A stretch of 64,000 bases of DNA. Source: Marinibaculum pumilum (lineage in GTDB: Bacteria; Pseudomonadota; Alphaproteobacteria; Ferrovibrionales; Ferrovibrionaceae). The translations under genes were made by a program, and so were the position numbers. Each line of letters begins with the position of its first letter. Positions within the stretch are counted from its first letter, which is position 1. Shown piece after piece: positions 25,283 through 34,048 of the stretch. The stretch spans positions 1 through 64,000 of the forward strand of contig NZ_JBHRTR010000034.1 of assembly GCF_042646425.1 (NCBI RefSeq). Reading direction: 5' to 3'. The notes below the pieces were generated by a model. The model had not been told where the DNA came from. It did no database searches and was given only the letters and a program-made list of their open reading frames with translations.

Positions 25283-27445
25283 ATGGACCTGGACCATATC
25301 GAGCCGCGCGAGCGGCTCGCCTTCGCCACGGCCGGCGGCATCGCCGTCTCCGTTTCCGTCTACGCGGCCGATTATGGCGGCGCCCTGGCCCCGCTGGTGC
25401 GCAGGCTGGATAGCGCCCGTGGCGTCGTGCTGTCCTCCAGCTTCGAATATCCAAACCGCTACACCCGCTGGGACTTCGGCTTTGCCGATCCGCCGCTGGA
25501 GATCACGGCGAAGGGCAGGATCCTGACCGTCACGCCGCTGAACGAGCGCGGGCGGGTCCTGGCGCCGGCGATCCAGCGGGCGGTCGCCGCCGAGCCGATG
25601 GCGGAGGTGCTGGGCGAGGGCCGCTTCCGCGTCAGTGGGCAGGCGGAAGACCTGACGGAGGAGGGGCGCACCCGCCGGCCGACCGTCTTCACCCTGCTGC
25701 GGCGCATCCTCGACCTGTTCCGCAGTGCCGAGGACGGCCATCTCGGCCTGTACGGCGCCTTCGGCTACGACCTCGCCTTCCAGTGGGATCCGATCGAGGA
25801 ACATATCCGGCGTCCCGACGACCAGCGCGACCTTGTGCTGTTCCTCCCCGACGAGATGCTGGTGGTCGACCATCTGCGGCAGCAGGCGGTGATCCGCCGC
25901 TACGAGTTTGCCGTGGACGGTGCCGAGACACGGGGCTTCGAACGCACCGGCGGCAGCTCGGAACTGGGGGCGCCCCGCGATCCGGCGCTGCAGGGCGACC
26001 ATGGCCAGGGGGAATATGCCAGTTCCGTGGCCGAGGCGCGGGAGCGCTTCCGGGTCGGCGACATGTTCGAGAGCGTGCTGTCGCAGACCTTCTATCGCCG
26101 CTGCGAGCTGCCGCCGTCGGCGATCTTCGAGCAGCTGAAACTCAGCAATCCATCGCCCTATGGCGCGCTGATGAACCTGGGCGACGGCGAGTTCCTGGTC
26201 GCCGCCTCGCCGGAGATGTTCGTGCGGGTGACCGGCGAGCGGGTGGAGACCTGCCCGATCTCGGGCACCATCGCCCGTGGCGCCGACGCGGTGTCGGATG
26301 CGGAGCAGATCCGCACCCTGCTGAATTCCGCCAAGGACGAGGCGGAGCTGACGATGTGCACGGATGTCGACCGCAACGACAAGTCGCGGGTCTGCGTGCC
26401 GGGCTCGGTGAAGGTGATCGGCCGCCGGCAGATCGAGGTCTATTCCCGCCTGATCCACACCGTCGACCATGTGGAGGGACGGCTGCGGCCCGGCATGGAC
26501 GGGCTGGACGCCTTCCTGACCCATGCCTGGGCGGTGACGGTGACCGGCGCGCCCAAGCGCCGCGCGATGCAGTTCATCGAGAGCCGCGAGAAGGGCTCCC
26601 GCCGCTGGTATGGCGGTGCCATCGGCATGCTGGGTTTCGACGGCAACGTGAATACCGGCCTAACCCTGCGCACCCTGCGCCTGAAGGACGGCATCGCGGA
26701 AGCCCGGGTCGGCGCCACCCTGCTCTACGATTCCGAGCCGGAGGCGGAAGATGCCGAATGCCGCCTGAAGGTCTCCGCGCTGCTGGCGGTGCTGGAGGGG
26801 CGGGCGCGCGGCCGTCCGCAGCGCGCCGCGCCGAATGTCGAGGGGCTGGGCGCCGGCCGCCGGGTGCTGCTGGTCGATCACGAGGACAGCTTCGTGCTGA
26901 CCCTGGCCGATTATGTCCGCCAGACCGGGGCGGAGGTGACCACCCTGCGGCCCGACCTGGCGCGCGCGGCGCTGGCGGAGATGCGGCCCGACCTGGTGAT
27001 GCTGTCGCCCGGCCCCGGCCGGCCGGCGGATTTCGACCTGTCTGCCACCATCGGCGCGGCGCTGGAGCGCGGCCTGCCGCTGTTCGGGGTCTGCCTCGGC
27101 CTGCAGGGGATCGCGGAATATTACGGCGGCAGCCTCGGCGTGCTGCCGCTGCCTGAGCATGGCAAGCCGGCCGACATCCGGCTGCAGCCCGACCCGCTGT
27201 TCGCCGACCTGCCCGATTGCATTCAGGCTGCCCGCTACCATTCCCTCTATGCGGAACGGAAGACCCTGCCGAAGGCGCTGTCGGTGATCGCGGAGACCGG
27301 CGACGGGGTCATCATGGCACTGGCCCACCGGGACCTTCCGGTGCGGGCCGTGCAATTCCATCCCGAAAGCATCCTGAGCGTCGAGTCCGGTGCGGGGCTG
27401 CGCATCATCGGCAACATGATCGCAGGCATCGGGGCGCCCGCCTGA
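25283..27445 (+). CDS. trpE(G): Anthranilate synthase, fused TrpE and TrpG
   Basis: A 720-residue single-chain enzyme making anthranilate from chorismate and glutamine, first step of tryptophan synthesis. The TrpE part (to about 510) has the chorismate-binding segments ETCPISGTIARG, KDEAELTMCTDVDRNDKSRVC and TGAPKRRAMQFIE; the TrpG part (about 525-715) has SPGPGRP, the nucleophile Cys in LFGVCLGLQGIAEY and the QFHPES box. The order TrpE-TrpG in one chain with a trpL leader is typical of Rhizobiales and Rhodospirillales. The leader attenuator sets its expression. AGGAG lies 7 bases before the ATG. Other trp genes are not in the window. Confidence 0.95.
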   Translation: MDLDHIEPRERLAFATAGGIAVSVSVYAADYGGALAPLVRRLDSARGVVLSSSFEYPNRYTRWDFGFADPPLEITAKGRILTVTPLNERGRVLAPAIQRAVAAEPMAEVLGEGRFRVSGQAEDLTEEGRTRRPTVFTLLRRILDLFRSAEDGHLGLYGAFGYDLAFQWDPIEEHIRRPDDQRDLVLFLPDEMLVVDHLRQQAVIRRYEFAVDGAETRGFERTGGSSELGAPRDPALQGDHGQGEYASSVAEARERFRVGDMFESVLSQTFYRRCELPPSAIFEQLKLSNPSPYGALMNLGDGEFLVAASPEMFVRVTGERVETCPISGTIARGADAVSDAEQIRTLLNSAKDEAELTMCTDVDRNDKSRVCVPGSVKVIGRRQIEVYSRLIHTVDHVEGRLRPGMDGLDAFLTHAWAVTVTGAPKRRAMQFIESREKGSRRWYGGAIGMLGFDGNVNTGLTLRTLRLKDGIAEARVGATLLYDSEPEAEDAECRLKVSALLAVLEGRARGRPQRAAPNVEGLGAGRRVLLVDHEDSFVLTLADYVRQTGAEVTTLRPDLARAALAEMRPDLVMLSPGPGRPADFDLSATIGAALERGLPLFGVCLGLQGIAEYYGGSLGVLPLPEHGKPADIRLQPDPLFADLPDCIQAARYHSLYAERKTLPKALSVIAETGDGVIMALAHRDLPVRAVQFHPESILSVESGAGLRIIGNMIAGIGAPA

Positions 27446-27499
27446 CCGCCGCCACACACCTCGGCCCCCCGCGCCGGGGGCGGACGCGCCCGCGGGGGA

Positions 27500-28003
27500 T
27501 CAGCCGGCGACCGCCGCCGCGGGGTTGAGGTCGACCATCGCCAGCCGGCTCAGCGCCTGGTCGGCCTGCCGTTCCTCCTCGACGCACTGGTGCAGAATTC
27601 GCTGTTCCTCCGGAAGTCGCAGCTGCCCGGCCAGGGCGGCCGCGGTGCCGAAGGTGGCGATCTCGTAGTGCGCGATCTTCTGGGCGGAGGCGACGAGGCC
27701 GGCATCGCGCAGGGCGTCGCCCTGGAGCTGATCCAGCATCTTGTCGGCCTCTCCAATCAGCGCCTGCATCGCCTGGTCGGTATGGGCCGTCGGGCTGGCC
27801 CGGTGCGCGCGCAGCACCGTTTCCAGGCGTTCACGCTGTGTCTTCGTCTCGTCCCGGTGGCGGGACAGCAGCGCCTTTACCTCAGGATGCCGGGCTGCCT
27901 GCGCCATGCGCTCATGCGCCTCTTCCAGCTGGCGCTGCGCGCTCGCCAGTTCCTGCAGCTCGGCCACATACATCTGGTCGAAATTCTCGATGGTCATCGC
28001 CAT
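27500..28003 (-). CDS. DUF892 (YciE/YciF) ferritin-like protein
   Basis: A 167-residue four-helix protein of the YciE/YciF family: IENFDQMYVAELQELASAQRQLEE at the start and HYEIATFGTAAALAGQL with QCVEEERQADQALS later. The Glu and His residues of a di-iron centre can be seen (E15 region, E111-H109 region). Relatives respond to stress; the reaction is not known. GGAAAGGA lies before two in-frame ATGs six bases apart (28003 and 27997). It is convergent with trpE(G). Confidence 0.85.
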   Translation of the reverse strand: MAMTIENFDQMYVAELQELASAQRQLEEAHERMAQAARHPEVKALLSRHRDETKTQRERLETVLRAHRASPTAHTDQAMQALIGEADKMLDQLQGDALRDAGLVASAQKIAHYEIATFGTAAALAGQLRLPEEQRILHQCVEEERQADQALSRLAMVDLNPAAAVAG

Positions 28004-28115
28004 TCCTTTCCGGCCGCCGGCCAGTCGCGCCGGGCGGCAGCCTGGCTGGTCTCTGGCCGGGAAACGGGCGGATGGCGTGCAGGTTCCAGGATCGCGGCAG
28101 TGCGCGGCCCGGGCT

Positions 28116-28985
28116 TCAGCCTTCCAGCAGGCGGCGGGGATGCATGCCGTCGACCATGCCCATGAACGGCGCATGGATCGAGTAGCCCAGCAGGCGCTGC
28201 ATGTGCGGGCTGCAGGCACGTGCGGTCTGCAGGCTGACGGAGAGGCTGTAATTCTCCTGCTGGCGGCACCAGGGGGCGCAGTACTGCGCCGTCAGGGCGA
28301 GGCGCGGGGCGCCGCTGTCATTGCCGCCGCCGCCATGCCAGAGGGTGCCCAGGAAGATCACCGCCGAACCCGCCGGCATCGCCACCGGCACCGCCGCCGC
28401 GGCCTCTTCCGGGCTGGGCTCACGCCCGTCCCAGAGATGGCTGCCGGGAATCACCCGGGTGGCGCCGTTCTCCGCCGTGAAATCGCCCAGTGCCAGGATC
28501 GTCGCCGCGCCCAGCGGCGGGCGCGGCCGCGGCACCGGATAGAAGCCGTCGTCGTGATGCAGCGGCTGCGTCGCCTCGCCCGGCAGGATGTCGATGGCCT
28601 GCAGCTGCGACAGCAGGTAGTTGGGCTCCAGCACCCGGTCCAGCAGGCCCAGGACCAGGGGATGCTCCGCCAGGGCATGGCTCGCCGGCGCCTTTTCCAC
28701 CAGCCCGTAGATCCGCCGGGTCTTCAGCCCCTCGAACAGGTTGCGGCCGCCGCCGTCGCGGAAATGCGGCGCCAGCTGCGCGCGGATCTCCGCCACCCGG
28801 TCGCCGTCGAGCAGGTCGGGCAGAACCGCGTAGCCGTCGCGCTCCAGCGCTTCGGCAAGCGGTGCGAGCACCGCATCCCCCACCGCCGCCTGGCTGCCGG
28901 CATCGGAGCGGTGGGTGCGGGCGTTGCCGGTCACGACATAGTCGTGCAGCTCCCGCACCGTGCCGGTCTGGATCGTCATCGCCAT
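28116..28985 (-). CDS. Phytanoyl-CoA dioxygenase (PhyH) family oxygenase
   Basis: A 289-residue Fe(II)/2-oxoglutarate oxygenase. PLHHDDGFY (141-149) supplies the HxD pair and LWHGGGGN (215-222) the distal His217, with R228 soon after to bind 2-oxoglutarate. Bacterial PhyH enzymes hydroxylate varied small molecules, including ectoine and side-chain acids. It is the last gene of a minus-strand run after a GST and an alpha/beta hydrolase (79-base gap), which suggests a small catabolic or detoxifying set; the substrate is unknown. Confidence 0.87.
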   Translation of the reverse strand: MAMTIQTGTVRELHDYVVTGNARTHRSDAGSQAAVGDAVLAPLAEALERDGYAVLPDLLDGDRVAEIRAQLAPHFRDGGGRNLFEGLKTRRIYGLVEKAPASHALAEHPLVLGLLDRVLEPNYLLSQLQAIDILPGEATQPLHHDDGFYPVPRPRPPLGAATILALGDFTAENGATRVIPGSHLWDGREPSPEEAAAAVPVAMPAGSAVIFLGTLWHGGGGNDSGAPRLALTAQYCAPWCRQQENYSLSVSLQTARACSPHMQRLLGYSIHAPFMGMVDGMHPRRLLEG

Positions 28986-29064
28986 GGCCGCGTTCCTCCC
29001 CGCCCGGCTGCACCTGCCGCCGCAGTTTCCGCGCAGCGCGGCCGTCCGGCAAGCGCCGCCGGAC

Positions 29065-30036
29065 TCACGCGGCGCCTTCCCAGCCCTCCTTCAGGAAGCC
29101 GGCAACGCAGGCCTGCAGGTGATGGCGCTGCTTCTCCAGCAGCATGGTGTGGGTGCCGCGGCCCAGCACCACGTAGCGCCGCTCCGCCGCGCCGGTCAGA
29201 CGGTCGAACACCTCGCGCCCCTGGGCAGGCGTCGTCTCCTGGTCCCATTCGCCGACCACGATCATGGTGGGACAGCGGATCAGCCCGGGATCGTACATTG
29301 CGGTGCCATCCTGCTGCAGGGCGCGGACATCCTTGATCACGCCGGTCGGCGCCCGCAGCACCCGTGGATCCTTGGCCGCGGACGCCGGGTCGCTGGCCAC
29401 CGCCGCCTCGGCCCAGGCCCGGATCAGGCCGGCGGGCACGATCGCCTCGATCTGCTGGTCGGAGAGGTTCTGCACCCAGCGCGCGGCCGCGGCATCGGCA
29501 TCGACCAGGCGGTAGGCGCCGAGCTTCTGGTCCGGCGGCACCAGGCGCCCGGCGCCCAGCCAGAGTGCGCCGTACAGGACCAGCCGCGCGATCTTCTCCG
29601 GCATGCGGCCGGCGACCGTGCCGCCGATCGCGGTGCCCCAGGAATAGCCCAGCAGGCAGAGCCGGCCCAGGCCGCGCTCCGCCAGGATGTAGTCCACCAC
29701 CTGCGACACGTCGGCGGCTGCCTGCGCGGTGTCGACCAGCGGGTCGGCAGCTATCGGATCGTCTTCCATCGCGGAAGGCCGGTCCGAGCCGCCGTAGCCC
29801 AGCAGGTCGACGCACCAGGCATCGAAGCCCTGCGCCGCCAGCAGGTCCAGCCAGGAGCGGCCCTCGACCGGATAGTCGAAGGTGACGGTGGCGGGATAGG
29901 TGGCGCCGTGGACGCAGAGCAGGGTGCCGCCGGGGCCGAAATCCTCGCGGCCGCGCAGGCGCTTGTTGCGCACCAGGAGGGTCAGGCCGGGCAGGGTGGA
30001 CGGCACCCGGTGTTCGGTCGTCTCGATCTCGCTCAT
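29065..30036 (-). CDS. Alpha/beta hydrolase
   Basis: A 323-residue cytoplasmic hydrolase with the oxyanion stretch LLCVHGATYPA (39-49), the nucleophile elbow GYSWG with S132, acid D265 in VVGEWDQETTP and base H296 in GRGTHTMLL. The spread between elbow and acid leaves room for a cap domain at about 160-235. It could be an esterase or C-C hydrolase. It starts 15 bases after the GST stop, so the two are co-transcribed. Confidence 0.88.
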   Translation of the reverse strand: MSEIETTEHRVPSTLPGLTLLVRNKRLRGREDFGPGGTLLCVHGATYPATVTFDYPVEGRSWLDLLAAQGFDAWCVDLLGYGGSDRPSAMEDDPIAADPLVDTAQAAADVSQVVDYILAERGLGRLCLLGYSWGTAIGGTVAGRMPEKIARLVLYGALWLGAGRLVPPDQKLGAYRLVDADAAAARWVQNLSDQQIEAIVPAGLIRAWAEAAVASDPASAAKDPRVLRAPTGVIKDVRALQQDGTAMYDPGLIRCPTMIVVGEWDQETTPAQGREVFDRLTGAAERRYVVLGRGTHTMLLEKQRHHLQACVAGFLKEGWEGAA

Positions 30037-30051
30037 GCCGGTCGGCTCCCG

Positions 30052-30687
30052 TCAGGCCTTGGCGGAAGGTCGTGCCGACATCGCCGCGTGCCAGCGCAAC
30101 AGGTCGGCCTGGCTCTCATCCGGCACCACCTTCACCCATTTCGCGAAGTCGACGGTGACCAGCGCGGTGATATCCGCCACGGACAGCTGGTCGATGGCGA
30201 CGAACTCCCGTCCCTTCAGCTGTGCATCGAGGTCGGCCATGAAGCGGGTCAGCCGGGCGCGGCCGCGCTCCGCCAGTTCCGGGATCTGGGCATAGTTCTC
30301 CGGCCCCGGCAGGGCGCGGTCCTTCATCCGCGGCGAGCCGTTCCGCAGGGTCTCCGCCACGGCCATCAGGCCGTCGAATTCGACCTTGGCGTTCCAGTGC
30401 GCCACCAGGCCCTTCTCCGCCGGTGTACCGCCCAGCAGCGGCGGCTCCGGCCGGTAGGCTTCCGCCCAGGCGGCAATGCCGGCATTGGATGACAGGACCG
30501 TGCCGTCCTTCAGCTTCAGCACCGGCACGGTGCAGTCGGGATTGATCGCCTTGAAGCTGTCGGAGAGCTGTTCCCCCTTGCCCAGGTCGACCTGCACGGT
30601 CTCGACCTCGATGCCCTTCTCCGCCAGCAGGATTCGTGCCCGGCGCGGGCTGGGCGCGGTGGCGCAGTCGTAGAACGTGACGGTCAT
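30052..30687 (-). CDS. Glutathione S-transferase family protein
   Basis: A 211-residue GST: N-terminal thioredoxin fold (MTVTFYDCATAPSPRRARILLAEK in outline, with S13 as the likely catalytic residue; cis-Pro in DCTVPVLKL; DGTVLSSNAGIAAW) and an all-helical C-terminal domain with the N-capping box IDQLSVADITALV. Members conjugate or isomerise small molecules. It heads the minus-strand run with the hydrolase and the PhyH oxygenase. Confidence 0.9.
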   Translation of the reverse strand: MTVTFYDCATAPSPRRARILLAEKGIEVETVQVDLGKGEQLSDSFKAINPDCTVPVLKLKDGTVLSSNAGIAAWAEAYRPEPPLLGGTPAEKGLVAHWNAKVEFDGLMAVAETLRNGSPRMKDRALPGPENYAQIPELAERGRARLTRFMADLDAQLKGREFVAIDQLSVADITALVTVDFAKWVKVVPDESQADLLRWHAAMSARPSAKA

Positions 30688-30931
30688 TGCTTTCCTCCCG
30701 ATTTGGCCGGTTCCCGGGGCAGGTTAGATCGCGTTTCGAGGTCGAAGACAATTGCGCCCCGGGTCGCCCGCGCCGGTTGCGCATATCTGGACCGGTGGAT
30801 CTGGAGCCCGGTCATGAACTACGATCCAAATGTGTATTTTTCCTGGACCTGTGCGCCGATACTGTTCCAGGAGAATAAAATGAAAAGGACGATCCTGGCG
30901 CATTGGGAGGCAGCCGGGACACTGGGATTCA

Positions 30932-32296
30932 ATGCCAGGAAACGCATTCGGAAGCATGCCGGCGTCCGGCGGCGGCGGGGCCTCATCTGTCGATGGCGGC
31001 GCCGAGGTGCTGATCGTCAGCGAACGGGCCATGGACCTGCTGGCGATAGAGACCGCGCTGCGCCAACGGCTGAGCCGGTTGCGGGTACGAACCGCCCGCA
31101 ACATGGACGAGGCTGCGTCGATCGCGGATCAGAGCCCTGCACTGAGGCTTGTGCTGATGGCCGACCACCTTCTGCGAAGTTTGGCACCGGTGGGCGTGGG
31201 TGCGTTGCGGTCCCGTTTCTCCGGTGCGGCGATCGCCGCTGTCGGTATCGTCACCGAGGCGGAGGCCGGACAATGGCTGCGGCAGGGACTCACCGGGATC
31301 CTGTCCTCGCGGCTCGACCCGGACCGTTTCGCCGACGCCCTGCAATTCATGATGGCGGGCAACCGGTATGTCGATCCGGATGTCCTGAGCCAGTCGCGGG
31401 ACGCGTCCGAGGTCTGCCTGTTCAACGGCCAGCAGGGCCTGATCGAACTCATCAACCGCCTGCCGGCACCGATCCTCCTCATCTTCGATCGCAGGGTGGT
31501 CTATGCCAACAAGCAGGCCGCACTGGTCATGCTGGATGGCGTGCGCGTGCAGTCGGACCTTCCGTTGGGCGATTTCGTCGTCTCCGATCAGCGGGAGATG
31601 CTGGAAGCGCACCTGGCCGCCGCGGAAGCCGGACCGCCACCGGAGCCGGTTCTTCTGCGCTTCCGGCGATTGGCGGGACCACCGCGGGCGATCCTGTGTC
31701 ACCTGGATCGTCACGCGCTGTTCGGCGCCGGCGGGCTGAGTTGCGTCGGCATTGCCGCAGAGAATTACCGGGTCGGCGAACCGCATGGCACCGGCCCTGT
31801 CGGACAGCCGCTCGCTCTCGGTGACGGTCCCCGCGCGGATCCCGCCGGCCTGGCCCACCTGACGGTCCGACAGCGCGAGGTGCTTCTCTGCCTGGCGGAG
31901 GGTTGCTCCAACAAGGAGATCGCCGCCCGTCTGAACTTCTCCGCCGCGACCGTGAAGCTGCATGTCCACAACATTCTCCGCGGGCTCGGCCTCGCCAACC
32001 GGACGGCGGTGGCCCTTGCCGCCCGCGGCCTGCTGCGCTGGTTCAGCCCGGCCGCCCGGCCGCAGCGTCGATCACCCTGTCCCGGTCGCCGGTCAGCCCG
32101 GTGCGGACCAGGGCGGCGACAAGTCGCGGGAAGTCGCTGCGCGACACCAGCCCGGCGAGGGCGGATGGATCGTCCGGCAGGCTCATGGCCCTGGCGGTTG
32201 AGAGGGCCTTCGGATCGGCGAAGGGATAGGCTTCCGGCCAAACCGCCTGCACCTCCCGCAGGAAGATCGCCGCGCCGGTATCGCCGATGCCCTTGA
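30932..32296 (+). CDS. LuxR-type regulator with degenerate receiver, overlapping the glycosylase gene
   Basis: A 454-codon frame. Residues 24-150 look like a response-regulator receiver that lost its phosphate-accepting Asp pattern (RLVLMADHL), 170-275 like a PAS domain (RLPAPILLIFDRRVVYANKQ), and 308-369 a clean LuxR helix-turn-helix (LTVRQREVLLCLAEGCSNKE then FSAATVKLHVHNILRGLG). The useful protein ends near residue 373, but no stop comes until 82 codons later, so the frame covers about 254 bases of the convergent glycosylase gene. The start is unsure: ATG 30932 lacks a good ribosome site, ATG 30956 is an alternative, and the best-looking site (CCAGGAGAATAAA then ATG at 30880) is in another frame. 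Confidence 0.8.
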   Translation: MPGNAFGSMPASGGGGASSVDGGAEVLIVSERAMDLLAIETALRQRLSRLRVRTARNMDEAASIADQSPALRLVLMADHLLRSLAPVGVGALRSRFSGAAIAAVGIVTEAEAGQWLRQGLTGILSSRLDPDRFADALQFMMAGNRYVDPDVLSQSRDASEVCLFNGQQGLIELINRLPAPILLIFDRRVVYANKQAALVMLDGVRVQSDLPLGDFVVSDQREMLEAHLAAAEAGPPPEPVLLRFRRLAGPPRAILCHLDRHALFGAGGLSCVGIAAENYRVGEPHGTGPVGQPLALGDGPRADPAGLAHLTVRQREVLLCLAEGCSNKEIAARLNFSAATVKLHVHNILRGLGLANRTAVALAARGLLRWFSPAARPQRRSPCPGRRSARCGPGRRQVAGSRCATPARRGRMDRPAGSWPWRLRGPSDRRRDRLPAKPPAPPAGRSPRRYRRCP

Positions 32297-32702
32297 ACGC
32301 CTGCAGCAGGCGGCGTTCCTCCTGCGGGTCTTCGCCTGCCGCCTTGCGCAGCCGCCGCAGGTCGCCGCGATAGCTGTCCAGGACATGGCGGGCCATCGCG
32401 CCGAGCATGCGGGCGGTGCTCTCGTCATAGCGGGCATAGCCGGCGCGGTTCAGCACCTCGACCCTGTCCGCCCATGACGCCTCCGCCATCGCCTGGGGCG
32501 TCCGCCAGCCGGCCTTCGACAGGGCCTTCGCCGCGGCGACCGCCTTGCCGGCGCTGATGCGGGTGCTGAACAGCAGCGAGGCCACGAGCCAGCGGAACAG
32601 GGGCGAGGGCGTGTTCCGCTGCAGCGGAATCCCGATCTCTTCGGCAAAGCCGTGCCCGTGCAGCCGCAGCAGGGCCTTGGCAATGGCGCTCTGCGATGGC
32701 AT
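32043..32702 (-). CDS. HhH-GPD family DNA glycosylase-like protein
   Basis: A 219-residue protein of the endonuclease III / HhH-GPD fold: helical core with FRWLVASLLFSTRISAGKAV (about 36-55), a helix-hairpin-helix FKGIGDTGAAIFLREV (about 138-153) and the Asp of the GPD region in PFADPKAL. The catalytic lysine of EndoIII (GVGRKTA) is not present at GIGDTGA and there is no Fe-S cysteine cluster, so a lyase activity is unlikely; it may be monofunctional or non-catalytic. Its 3' end overlaps the LuxR-type frame. Confidence 0.8.
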   Translation of the reverse strand: MPSQSAIAKALLRLHGHGFAEEIGIPLQRNTPSPLFRWLVASLLFSTRISAGKAVAAAKALSKAGWRTPQAMAEASWADRVEVLNRAGYARYDESTARMLGAMARHVLDSYRGDLRRLRKAAGEDPQEERRLLQAFKGIGDTGAAIFLREVQAVWPEAYPFADPKALSTARAMSLPDDPSALAGLVSRSDFPRLVAALVRTGLTGDRDRVIDAAAGRPG

Positions 32703-32921
32703 ATCGCGCTCCCTTTCCTGCGCCCCGCGGTATAGGGAACCGTTCGGGCGTCGGCAGGTTCCTGTCCGCAGCAGGCGGGGCCCGGGCGCCCGGACTGCGC
32801 ACCGCCATGGACGCAGACGGCGCCATCAGGCAGCCTGGACGCGTCAGGGTTGTTGCGCAGCGACCTGTTTCGCGCAAGTCATACAGGGCCGGAACGGCGG
32901 CCAGGGGCCAGGAAAACCGGA

Positions 32922-33620
32922 ATGCAGCCGACCGCACCGGCCTTCATCTTCATGCTGACCAACCAGGACCGCACGGTGGCCGATGCCGGGGCGCGCCTGG
33001 AGGATGCGCTTGCCGCCGGCGTGCAGGATATCGGCTTCAAGGATGTCGGCCTGCCGCTCGCCGCGCTGACCGCGCTGGCCCGGCGGATCCGCGCGGCCGG
33101 CGCCACCGCCTATCTGGAAGTGGTCAGCCTGGATGCCGCCAGCGAGCGCCGCTCCGCTGAGGCGGCGCTGGAGCTGCAGGTCGATGTGCTGATGGGTGGC
33201 ACCCGGCCGGAGGTCGTGCTGCCGGTGATCGCCGGGCGCGGCATCAGCTACGCGCCCTTCGCCGGCCGGGTGGTGGGCCATCCCAGCCGGCTGGACGGCA
33301 GCCTGGAGGAGATCGTGGCCGATGCCGCACGGCTGGCCGCGCTCGACGGTGTCACCGGTCTCGACCTTCTGGCCTATCGCTTCGCGGGCGATGCCGACCG
33401 GCTGGTGCGCGAAGTCTGCGCCGCGGTCGCCAAGCCGGTCTTCATCGCCGGCTCCATCGACAGCCCGGCGCGGATCGCCACCGTGATCGGCGCCGGGGCC
33501 GCCGGCTTCACCGTCGGCACGGCGGCGCTGGACGGCCTGTTCCCGGCCAGCAGTCCCGGGCTCGCCGGCCAGCTGGCGGCGATACGGCGAAGCCTGGACG
33601 AGGCGGTGGCGCGGCGATGA
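32922..33620 (+). CDS. TIM-barrel protein of unknown function
   Basis: A 232-residue predicted beta/alpha barrel. The C-terminal PVFIAGSIDSPARIATVIGA with AGFTVGTAAL resembles the phosphate-binding end of HisA, TrpC and similar phosphosugar enzymes, and the N-terminal half has DIGFKDVGLPLAALTALARR and YLEVVSLD. I do not recognise a specific family or catalytic set. AGGAAAACCGGA supports the start. Its stop overlaps the arfB start by 4 bases (ATGA), so both are co-translated. Confidence 0.78.
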   Translation: MQPTAPAFIFMLTNQDRTVADAGARLEDALAAGVQDIGFKDVGLPLAALTALARRIRAAGATAYLEVVSLDAASERRSAEAALELQVDVLMGGTRPEVVLPVIAGRGISYAPFAGRVVGHPSRLDGSLEEIVADAARLAALDGVTGLDLLAYRFAGDADRLVREVCAAVAKPVFIAGSIDSPARIATVIGAGAAGFTVGTAALDGLFPASSPGLAGQLAAIRRSLDEAVARR

Positions 33621-34048
33621 CCGGACCGATCCAGGTCACCCCCGACCTCGCCATCGGCGAGGAGGAAGTCGAGCTCAGCTTCATCCGCTCGGGCGGCCCC
33701 GGCGGGCAGAACGTCAACAAGGTGGCGACGGCGGTGCAGCTGCGTTTCGATGCGCGCCGCTCGCCCAGCCTGCCGGAGCGGGTGCGCCACCGGCTGGAAC
33801 GGATCGCCGGCAGCCGGATGACCAAGGACGGCGAGATTGTCATCACCGCCAACCGCCACCGCACGCAGGACGCCAATCGCCGCGACGCGCTCGACCGCCT
33901 GGCGGAACTGCTCCGCGAGGCCGCGGCGCGGCAGAAGTTTCGTGTCCCGACGAAGCCGGGCCTCGGCGCGAAGCGCCGCCGGCTGGAAGCGAAGACCCAG
34001 CGCGGCCAGGTGAAGCGCCAGCGGGGCCGGCCGGGGATGGACGACTAG
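33617..34048 (+). CDS. arfB: Alternative ribosome-rescue factor ArfB (YaeJ)
   Basis: A 143-residue stop-codon-independent peptidyl-tRNA hydrolase that frees ribosomes stalled without a stop codon. The GGQ motif is in RSGGPGGQNVNKVAT (25-39), and the basic tail KPGLGAKRRRLEAKTQRGQV (about 114-133), which sits in the empty mRNA channel, is present. The length suits ArfB, not a full release factor. The stop codon shares CTAG with the stop of the convergent TetR gene. Confidence 0.93.
   Translation: MTGPIQVTPDLAIGEEEVELSFIRSGGPGGQNVNKVATAVQLRFDARRSPSLPERVRHRLERIAGSRMTKDGEIVITANRHRTQDANRRDALDRLAELLREAAARQKFRVPTKPGLGAKRRRLEAKTQRGQVKRQRGRPGMDD

Noticed and set aside
27464..27481. Terminator between trpE(G) and the DUF892 gene
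   Set aside because: GCCCCC/GGGGGC gives only a 6-bp stem with no T run, too weak to report as a feature.
30880..31824. A plus-strand frame from the strong start at 30880
   Set aside because: Apart from its first residues it is Arg/Gly-rich shadow sequence of the LuxR-type gene; only its ribosome site is of interest and is noted as a finding.
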